A DNA stretch of 64,000 bases from Piezodorus guildinii (taxonomy: Eukaryota > Arthropoda > Insecta > Hemiptera > Pentatomidae), in the NCBI GenBank assembly GCA_023052935.1, contig CM041292.1:109293147-109357146 (forward strand). The letters are read 5' to 3'. Within the stretch, counting starts at the first letter, position 1. Each line of letters starts with the position of its first letter. Positions 55,457-64,000 of this stretch are shown piece by piece. Below the pieces are notes generated by a model, which saw nothing but the letters and a program-made list of their open reading frames with translations, ran no database searches and was not told the DNA's origin. Made by a program: the position numbers and the translations under genes.

Positions 55457-55985
55457 AATAGAATAAGAAACTTAATTCTGAGACAATGTCTCTTAAGAAT
55501 AACATTAAGGAATAAAATAAAAAATTATATCTGGCTAAAAACAAAATATAACTACAATTAAATAACAAAGGAAAGAAAAAAAAAGAGGCAATAATGACAT
55601 ATCTATCTACGTATTCTAGAAATATATAAATAAGAATAAACATAAAATTTAACTTTTACATTTCATTAAAGTACTAACTCTATTCACCTCACATAAGTTG
55701 CCATAATAAAAATTAGTTTACATCTGACAGGAGAGAATGAAAGTATTGAAAGAGGAGAGATTTAAACGATGATAGGGAAGGAGCATGACGGATTTTTGAC
55801 AGGAGAGTATTCTATAAGGCAGTGGATCTGGCTAAAAAGGAGCAGTCATATTTTTTGGTTACATGGAAAGTAGTGTGGAGGTCGGACAGACGGGATTTTG
55901 TTTCCTGGTGATGGGTTGAGGATTTAAATACCAGAAGGCTGTATACATAAAATGGATGGTGGGAGTTAATGATTTGTTATTATTT
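55453..55985 (-). mobile_element. LINE D3, short 5'-truncated copy
   Basis: The minus strand holds the last part of the D-family RT (a TRSRHSDL-like string, then the RSASLWNSL and SSFKS region) with frameshifts, the 3' UTR and the terminal hairpin GAGAC-ATT-GTCTC at 55480-55492. The hairpin differs from GGGAC...GTCCC of D1 and D2 by a paired change. Confidence 0.85.
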
Positions 55986-56186
55986 TTTAAATCCCTCTAT
56001 ACGTTTTCTTACTCTATGTACATACGTAATCATAATAGTTATTACCTTCTTCTATTAATGGACTTTTACAGTAATAATAACTAATGCCATCTGGTGTCTC
56101 AGCTGGTATCATTCAGCAATAAAATAAATTATATTAAAGTAGAAGGCTATTGTTCCATTATTGTATTTTATTTTTTATATTTTCCT

Positions 56187-57599
56187 TAAAGTCTTTCATC
56201 CATCAGAAATTATCAACATCCTTAGTAAATTACCTATTAAAAAATCTCCAGGCCACGACCTTATTACAACCCACATCCTGAAACAGCTCCCTCGAAAGGC
56301 CATACTTTTCATTACTTATACGCGTATCTACAACGCCACTCTCCGTTCTACCTATTTTTCTGACGTTTGGAAACTGTCCATTATAAAAATGATCCCTAAG
56401 CCCAAAAAGCCTTTTGAGAACCGATCCTCTTACTGTCCTATATCCCTTTTGCCCATTATGGGCAAAATTCTTGAAAAACTTCTCCAAAAAAGGTTATATC
56501 CGATCCTAGACTCAAATCACGTCATTCCTGACCACCAGTTTGGATTTCGATCATCCCATTCTACTATTCAGCAGTGCCATCGTGTGGTGGATGTGGTATC
56601 CTCTACATTGGAGCGCAGAATGTACTGCACAGGAGCCTTTCTAGACGTGGAACAGGCTTTTGATCGAGTTTGGCATACAGGACTGCTCTACAAACACCGC
56701 AAATTCCTTTCTCCGACACATTTCCCTAGTAATCCGCTCCTACCTTACAAATAGAATCTTTAAAGTTAATCATAACCTTTTCTACTCCTCAGTATTCAAC
56801 CAGTCAGCCGGTGTACCTCAAGGTAGTATCCTAGGGCCAATCCTCTACACGGTGTATACAGCTGATATCCCTATCCATTCAAGCACCGTCCTCCCTACTT
56901 ACGCTGATGACACATGTGTGCTATCCGTAAATAATGATCCTATTGGTGCTTCTCAATTCCTCCAGAGCCAATTATCCGCCATTGCAGAATGGTGTCACAA
57001 TTGGAGAATCAAAATAAATCCTAATAAATCCCACCATATCACCTTCACTTTACGACGTAAACCTATGACTTCCTATCCCGTTGTTTCCTTTAATCACACC
57101 CCACTCATCACTGTAGAACAAATACGATACCTTGGACTTCATCTTGACAAACGCCTTACATGGAATCCTCATACAAGACTTAAACGACAAGAAACTGCTC
57201 GTAGATACTGACTATTAAAACACTTACTTGACAAACGATCAAAACTCTCTCCTTACTTCAAAAAACTCATTTACACGACCATTATCAGACCTATTTGGAC
57301 TTACGGCATTGAGCTATGGGGGTCCACAAGACCATCGAATTCCTCCCGCATCCAATCCTTGCAATCCAATATCCTTCGGCAAATCCTCGACGCTCCTTAC
57401 TATGTTACCAAAAAACTCATCCATAGAGACCTGAATATCCCTAGTTACGGAAATCGCCTATAAAAGATACACCTCATTTCATTCCAAATTACCTGTCCAT
57501 ATAAATCCGCTTGTCCGTATCCTCTCATCAACATATATTCCCGATAATCCTCCGAGGCGTTTGAAAAGACAGTGGCCTCGAGACCTGCTAAACAAATAA
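56187..57599 (+). pseudogene. J1c ORF2 fragment, broken
   Basis: The RT part of ORF2 includes SYCPISLLPIMGKILEKL, HQFGFRSSHST, motif A LDVEQAFDRVWH, a frameshift near 56690-56735, then AGVPQGSILGP, TYADDTCVLS and RYLGLHLDKRLTWNPHT. A stop at 57208-57210 and a second frameshift near 57440 follow before the RRLKRQWPRDLL end. The endonuclease part is absent. Confidence 0.88.
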
Positions 57600-57720
57600 A
57601 CATTGAAGTGCTACCCCTGGGTAGATTCTTCTCATGACTTTTTCAACCCAATTGTCTGTAAATAGCTCATTTACTTATTGTACTATGTAAATTGTACAGT
57701 TGTAAATTTCAATAAAAGAA
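56187..57720 (+). mobile_element. Jockey LINE copy J1c, 5'-truncated
   Basis: It starts inside ORF2 at the FHPSEI region and ends after the shared tail CAGTTGTAAATTTCAATAAA, without a long poly-A. A weak target duplication (TTTCCTTAA against TTTCCTTTA) may flank it. The 3' UTR hairpin CTACCC-CT-GGGTAG is at 57611-57624. Confidence 0.85.
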
Positions 57721-58490
57721 TTTCCTTTAACGATGTTTATTATCTCCCTTTACACTGGTTGTTATATTCTTTTTCTTAGCCCTGATAGCCTGATAAGGGG
57801 CTAATCTGTGATAAAAATAAACCTATGTATCAAAAGAAGTAATTTTTTTAAAATTATTACTAGTGACATCCGAATATTAATTAACAAACTGCAAAAGAAA
57901 CTTTCAGCGTATTTTTATTTATTATGTTAGGATTAATTATAAATTTACACATAATATCATCAGGTATATCTTTCAGGTTCATTATAACGTCCATTTTTAT
58001 GAATATCATCACAACGTCAGAATATTTTTAAATTCCTAGAAATTCGCTCTGTGTAGTTCTGACGTTTTCTTTTGAAAATCAATTTGAAAGCAGTAAAAAT
58101 ACTGGTAGCCCAGTCAGCAAAGATAGGAACCACTAAGTATAAAGCAATGGGACCGTCCATTAATTGGTCAACTGGAACCGGGGCTGGAAATAAACGCTTC
58201 TCCAGAGAGAACTTAAGTCCTCTGTTTCTGCTAGTTCCTTTTTTTCCCATCTTTTTTTTTTTTTTTTTTTTGCTTTCAGTGTTACATTCCCCTTTTGAAA
58301 GGATCGATTACACTACCCTGTGTTCTATTTTATATCATGATAATTACAAAGTAATGGATAGTAATCAGAATTCGTTTGATTTGTTTCATCACATTTTTAG
58401 AAGTTTTCCAGCATTTAAATTATATAATACAATAGTATACATTTTAAATTTTAATTATATTTTACTCAGTAATACAATAATACGAAGTAA
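57721..58490. other. AT-rich non-coding DNA
   Basis: No supported gene. A frame over 58072-58490 runs through a poly-T stretch and resembles no known protein. Confidence 0.6.
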
Positions 58491-58494
58491 ATCA

Positions 58495-60235
58495 AATTAA
58501 AAGAAGAACTATCCATTTTCCCTATTGCCTGGAAGAAAGTCATAGTCCGTCCTTTAAACAAAGTTCCTATCCCTTCCTCAGCATCGGACTTCAGACCCAT
58601 ATCGATCCTATCCAACCTTTCTAAACCTCTCGAAAGAATAGTCCACTCCCAATTTAATAATTTTCTTGAACAAAAATCCCTACTTGTTCCCTTCCAGTCT
58701 GGCTTTAGATCCCAATATTCCACACAATCTGCTCTGTTGAAAATAACCCAAGACCTTCAATCCTCTATAGACAAACAGAAAATATCAATCCTTGTCCTCT
58801 TCGATTTTTCAAAAGCTTTCGATATGGTGAACCATGAAATCCTTCTCTCCAAAATCAGAAACCTTCCAATATCCGAAAATGTAATAAACTGGTTTATTTC
58901 CTTCTTATCTTATCGATCCCAATATGTGATAATCCCAAATAAACCTCCTTCCTCGCCTATTCCGTTAACTCATGGAGTTCCTCAGGGGTCAGCTCTTTCA
59001 CTATGTCAATGATCTCCCTAATTCCATATATAACTCTAAATATCACCTGTATGCTGATGACCTCCAAATTTACATTTCCTTCCATCCCTCTGAAATGCCT
59101 GAGATGGTCCAAAAATTACAAGAAGACATTGACAGCACCAATTTATGGGCCATCAATAATGGTCTAAAGATTAATGTCGACAAAACCAAAGCCATCCTCA
59201 TTGGTTCCAAACATCTCCTCAACTCCCTCACCTGTCACCCACTACTCTACCTCAACCATAGACCCATCATCTTCCACACATCTGTTAAAAACCTAGGTAT
59301 ATTCCTCGACCAAAACCTATCCTGGAATAATCATATCTCTCAAATTTCCAGAAAATCCATAGCCATTCTCAAACAGTTCCTCAGATTCCGTGATCAAATA
59401 CCTCTTAAAACCCGCCAGCTCCTAGTTTCCTCTCTTATCTTCCCCCACTTCGATTATGGCTGCCTGGTGTTTGGCGGACTGTCAGAGACGCTTGAGATGA
59501 GGCTGAAGAGACTAATAAACTGCTTCATTAGATTCATCTTCGGAATTCCCAGGCGCTCTCAGGTCTCCACCTGGTATGCCGAGTTGAAGTGGCTTTATCC
59601 GAAATTCCGACGGCAGTACTTCCTAGGAACCCATCTTTATAAATCCTTAAGAACCAAAAAACCCCTCTATATCTATAACATGTTCACTCCACTCTCCTCT
59701 GTCCATTCTATCAACACAAGATCCCAGTCCCTGAACCTGTTCATTCCCTCCTACAGAACTACTTCCTTCAAGAGATCTTTCGTTATTCGTGCTACTTCAT
59801 TTTGGAATTCCTTAACCATGCCTATTCGTACATGCCAATCCTTAACTTCCTTTAAGCATAAACTATTTATCCATCTCCTTGAATATCAGTCTACCGCGCC
59901 TTTATAAGTTTTGACTATTTACACTGTTTATTTATTTATTATTATTTTTTTTTTTATTATTCAACGTTTCAGTTCATTTTATTTCTTTTATCAATTATAA
60001 GGTTGCAATATTACCTTGTACATATATATGCGTGTTTTTAAGTGTATGTATGCATTTTTTTAATTTTTTTATTTTTTTTTATTCATAATATGCAGTATAA
60101 TTTGTTGTATGATGTATATTTTGTAGACCAGAAGATATTTGTAATAGCCAGAAGATTAATCCTTTAATGTACATTTATATTATTCTTAGGGGACTAGCTG
60201 TCCCAGAATAAAAATTATTTTTTCATTTTATTTCA
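58495..60235 (+). mobile_element. CR1/L2-type LINE copy D2, 5'-truncated
   Basis: RT sequence, a 3' UTR of about 330 bases, the terminal hairpin GGGAC-TAGCT-GTCCC at 60190-60204, AGAATAAA and a T/A-rich tail ending near 60235. It is the same family as D1 and reaches further 5'. Confidence 0.85.
58500..59907 (+). pseudogene. D2 reverse transcriptase, broken
   Basis: It opens with AWKKVIVRPLNKVPIPSS, then DFRPISILSNLSKPLERIVH, FQSGFRSQYSTQSAL, motif A FDFSKAFDMVNHE and GVPQGSALS. Near 58990 a small deletion with frame change removes the LGPLLF part of motif B. The next frame gives YVNDLPNS, motif C HLYADDLQIYIS, VKNLGIFLDQNLSW, LVSSLIFPHFDYG and SFWNSL near the end. It has no intact start and no endonuclease. 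Confidence 0.87.
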
Positions 60236-60344
60236 TTTTCAACTAGTCAATATATGATACAAATCGACAAATAATTGATCCGGCGAGGACTCAGTGCAGG
60301 AGTGCACTCAGTAATATTCTCAGTTAGGAATGCTAAGCCTAAAA

Positions 60345-60725
60345 GATTTAAACTGACTACTTCAACACTTTCTGGATAGACGCTCAAACCTTTAACTTAT
60401 CTATAAAGGTTCATATACATACGGCAGATGTGGAGTCAAGCTTCGGGGCTCTACTAAACCATAAAATTCTTTTCGAATCCAATCCTTAGAACCATTCTAA
60501 AAAACCCTAATGCTTCTTATGTTGTCACGAATTAACTCATCCATAAAGACCTTAATGTTTTTTATGTTAATGACTTGGCCCGAACCAGGTACCACTCCAT
60601 TCATTACTAACTCCATTCCTACTCAAACCCTTTAGTTCCAATCCTTCCTTCTTCAACCTCTGACAATCTTACGGGGTTTCTGAAAATAAGATGGCCCCGG
60701 GACCTTCTAGCTTAGGGCAGTTTTT
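60345..60725 (+). pseudogene. J1d: fossil of the J1 ORF2 end
   Basis: It parallels J1b 46380-46770: CTACTTCAACACTTTCTGGA, GGGGCTCTACTAAACC, a CATAAAGACCTTAATG stretch, and AAGATGGCCCCGGGACCTTC. It has many indels and stops and no polyA tail. Confidence 0.8.
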
Positions 60726-60810
60726 GGAGATTTAAAAAACAAAAGTAATACTAAAGTAATATTGATATCGTCTAAATTGCTCAAAATATATGTTTATATT
60801 AACATTCCAA

Positions 60811-61307
60811 AACTCCCTCTTTACTTCAAAAAACTCATTTACACAACCATTTTTAGACCTATCTGGATTTATGGCATAGAGCTATGGGACTCCACTGAAC
60901 CATCGAATACCTCCCGCATCTAATCCTTGCAATCCAAAATCCTTCGTCAAATCCTAGGCGCTCCTTACTTTGTTACCAACAAACTCATCCATAGAGACCT
61001 GAATATCCCACTAGTTACAGAAATCGCTCAAAAAAGATACACCTCCTTTCAATTCCAAATTACCCGCCCATACAAACCCGTTTGTCCGCATCCTCTCATC
61101 TACATATATTCCCGATAATCCTCCGAGGCGTCTGAAAAAGATGGTGGCCTCGAGACCTGCTGAACAAATAATCATTGAAGTGCTACCGCTGGGTAGATTC
61201 TTCTAATTTCTTTTTCAAGCCTATTGTCTGTTTTAGCCCATTTACTTATTGTACTAAGTAAATTGTACAGTTGTAAATATCAATAAAAGAATTAAAAAAA
61301 AAAAAAA
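60811..61307 (+). mobile_element. Jockey LINE copy J1e, short 5'-truncated insertion with target duplication
   Basis: It begins within the ORF2 C-terminus (YFKKLIYTTI-like region), ends with RRLKK...PRDLL, the hairpin CTACC-GCTG-GGTAG at 61183-61196, the shared tail and a poly-A. ATTAACATTCCAA flanks it at 60798-60810 and 61307-61319. It is closest to J1c. The stop in the CGCATCTAATCC string shows it is a dead copy. Confidence 0.9.
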
Positions 61308-61319
61308 TTAACATTCCAA

Positions 61320-63640
61320 TCACCTAATAGTAGGGGTTGACCAAAAAAGTTGTCTTGGGCTTACCTTCATTAAAGAAAAAATTATTGAATTTTCAAGAAG
61401 AAAGAAAATGTAACTTTAGAGGAATTATGACATATTAGAAATATACAAATATAAATTATAGAATATACCCACTATGAGTTCATCTAATTTAATTAAATTT
61501 AAGCCGGATATTCCAAAATATATACAGATCTGTCAAACAACATGGAAGCGATTTCCGAGAGTATTTATTCGTTTATGCGTTAGAGACTACAATCTGAGTA
61601 ATAGTAATTTAACGCCATAGACAATACTGTTTTAGTGAAAGAAAATACATATGAAAAATTACTGCATCTTTAGAGTAAGAACATACAGGAAATCACGAAG
61701 AGGTTGAACTATATGTTCGATCCGGTTCACATGATGCTGTGAACTGATTCAGGAGAAACGTGATCGGAATTATTTCGACTCATATGCCAGATATGCTAAC
61801 TTTAAAAAAGTTTTTGTAGAAACTAGCCATAGATAGAACTTCAATGAATAATTTAATTAACAAGTTCACTCTGAAATCTCTTTAATATTTGTATCGAGGT
61901 TCTTCACGTATAAGTGGATAAGCCGGAAGTTCGTTATATATACTTTAAGAAAAGTACACAAGTAGTATATTCAATGTTATTTTTGATTTATTTTTAATAA
62001 TGAACCTTTTTAATCGACGAAAAAAAAAATATATAATAAAAAAAAAAATGGGCTTGCATTTCAAAATACGTAGAATCTGAATAACGAATGAAAAAAAGGT
62101 TATCCGCCGTCCACCTTACGCGGCTTTTCTCCGAAACTACAGGACCAACTTTTTTGAAAAATGGCACAAAAATAATTGGACATTTAACAATGACCCCAAC
62201 ATTTATATGTTGACATTAGTTCTAAAATGGCGCCTGATTTAAATTTATTTAATTCAATAACTCAATAATTTTTGAACGAAGAGCAAAATTATGTTAGATT
62301 TTTCTACCCTGTTCAAATGAATAAACATCAAAAAAGAATCATTGAAATCGGTTTAGAGATATAGAGTTTTGAAATTAGCAATGATGATATATTATATTCG
62401 TTTGAATTTTTTATTGATTTTCATATCATTTAATTGCCTTTAAATAGCTATATAATTATATGTTATTTTGATTTCGATATAATATTAATAGTATGGGAGT
62501 AATAAGCGTTTGTGTAATAATTCGGGGCGTTTTTTTTAAAACTAATTGTATATGGATGTTTTGAAGGATTGAATGTGGAAGTAATAAGATGATTGGAAGA
62601 ACTCAAAGCTTCCCATATATCCAAATATGTATTATAAATAAGCTTTGAATAATTTATCAGTCAACATCTAAAAACCATTTCTTACAATGATTTGTCTTTT
62701 TAAAGAGTATATACTTTTTTCAGGGTAACAGTTTAAAGGTATAATAAATCAATAAGGGTAAAATTGTCAGAGTTTTTTTTTTTTACAATCAAATATTTAA
62801 CACGCTCTCTCTACCTCTGTTGTACTTGTGTTGCTCGTATCGAAAAGTTACCACCAGTTTCGAACTCAAAAATTCAATGGGAAATATCTTCTTTTATATG
62901 ACATTTTTTCGGTAGGGACTACCGTTTGGATCAGCTTTGTTGGTTGGGATGAAAAAAAGTTACAAATGCACCTTTATTTAAATGTATTTAGATGATTAAG
63001 TATAAAGTTGTATTTTTATTATTTTTTTTTTTTTTGCACATTATTACCTTCTATACTTCATGCATTCAATTGTCTGTATTAAACCTCAATATTTACCTGA
63101 ATGGAAAAAAAAAGAAAGTAGATAATAGACATACGATAGATTTTATGTACGATAGATCATGGATATCATGATCTATTGTTCTTCCTTGTCAGGGAAAAAT
63201 TTATATATATTTTTTTCAGATAATTTAAGATAGATTAATAAATAAATCTATTAATTGTAGATATCACTAACAGATAAGCGCAATGGCAGAATAAACGATA
63301 AAATTCCCAAAACAATATAAGATAAAATTAAAAATCATTCCCCTTTTCCATTTCGGGAAAGGAAGATCGTGAGATAATTGTAGAGGAGGTGAATAATAAA
63401 TAAGGGCCGAAGGGTGGGGACAGTGATCCCTAATTTCATCTGCGGTAGGTCCGGGGCACGGGACCCTCACCTCCATCTAATCGCTCAAATTGAATATTAT
63501 ATCACCCTTTGCGATATTCATCTTTCAGGAAGAAATGTTTAGTGTATTGGCATTTTTACGATATATCGTACAAAGATATTTGATTAAACATAATGATATA
63601 TATATTTTTTTTAAATAAATAACAAAATAAAAAAATCTGG
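61320..63640. other. AT-rich non-coding DNA
   Basis: No gene seen. 62095-62345 is a dispersed repeat related to 22683. 63350-63480 is a GC-richer patch of unknown nature. Confidence 0.6.
62095..62345 (+). repeat. dispersed repeat fragment
   Basis: GCGGCTTTTCTCCGAAACTA, then CAGGACCAACTTTTTTGAAAA and an AAATGGCGCC string. It matches the minus strand at 22683-22800. Confidence 0.65.
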
Positions 63641-63644
63641 TGCG

Positions 63645-64000
63645 GGCAACACACGACTTTCACTTACCACCGTTGTTAAAATCGATTAAGAATTTTCAAA
63701 TACAGTTAGAGATAAAAATGAGTGAAACTAATAAAGAATTAATTGAATTGAATTTAAATAGGAACCTGTGTTTTATTAAAAAATCTATCATATTATTTTA
63801 TGAAATAATAATCAGTTAGTTTTATCGGCTTTTCATCACTCTTTATTAACTTTTACGAGCTTGTGTACAATATGATATTTTTTCTAAAATCCTTAGCTTT
63901 CCAACGGTATATTATACATCTATGTTACTGTTCTTATGTTGAAAAACGAAAAATTGCATTAAAAAAATATTTTTGCAGTTTTTTCCTTTAGTTAGAGATA
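63645..64000 (+). repeat. dispersed repeat, family R, cut by window end
   Basis: It aligns with 30815-31180 (ACTTTCACTTACC, AAATAATAATCAGTTA, a CTTTCCAACGGTATATTA string, AAAAAATATTTTTGCAG). The sequence continues beyond the window. Confidence 0.75.

Noticed and set aside
58072..58500. 142-codon frame
   Set aside because: It crosses a long poly-T stretch and AT-rich DNA; no domain or homologue recognised.

Overview
The window looks like a gene-poor, AT-rich stretch of an arthropod nuclear genome (probably an insect, but the sequence alone does not settle this). I base that on the mix of an intact BEL/Pao retrotransposon, Jockey-clade LINEs with a gag-like ORF1 carrying zinc knuckles, a Helitron ending in an insect-type CTAGT terminus, tRNA-headed SINEs, a piggyBac-type MITE and many long (TA)n tracts. 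I found no convincing host protein-coding gene, no true tRNA or rRNA gene, and no CRISPR or prokaryotic feature. Every long open reading frame belongs to a transposable element.

Layout. 1-6900: BEL/Pao element on the minus strand with an intact 1754-residue polyprotein and two almost identical LTRs, inserted into a SINE whose 3' part is at 6901-7005. 7.0-15.5 kb: AT-rich DNA with two SINEs, two hammerhead-like motifs and LINE fossils. 15.55-20.54 kb: 5'-truncated Jockey LINE (copy J1a, minus) split by a younger CR1/L2-type LINE (D1). 20.63-21.68 kb: non-autonomous Helitron with a near-perfect internal palindrome. 22-41.5 kb: repeats, namely a Penelope-like fold-back insertion (25.98-26.32 kb), a piggyBac-type MITE (27.74-28.24 kb), a BEL solo LTR with 5-bp target duplication (29.06-29.59 kb), a long inverted repeat (38.27-39.36 kb) and a SINE split by a 1.2-kb TIR element (40.13-41.53 kb). 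41.85-46.91 kb: full-length but broken Jockey copy J1b (plus). 48.65-53.42 kb: full-length, nearly intact Jockey copy of a second family J2 (minus). 54-61.3 kb: SINE, RT fossil, and truncated copies of the J1 and D families (D3, J1c, D2, J1d, J1e). 61.3-64 kb: AT-rich DNA with two dispersed-repeat copies.

How the parts relate. The elements form three LINE families. J1 is Jockey type, its ORF1 and ORF2 overlap by ATGA, and its 3' UTR carries a hairpin with a compensatory change. J2 is Jockey type, with its ORFs abutting as TAA-ATG and a C-rich/G-rich 3' UTR hairpin. D is CR1/L2 type, with a terminal hairpin that also covaries and a microsatellite tail. Nesting gives relative ages: SINE before BEL; SINE before the TIR element; J1a before D1. 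Target-site duplications that I could read directly define both ends of J1b, J2, J1e, one SINE, the solo LTR and the piggyBac-type MITE.
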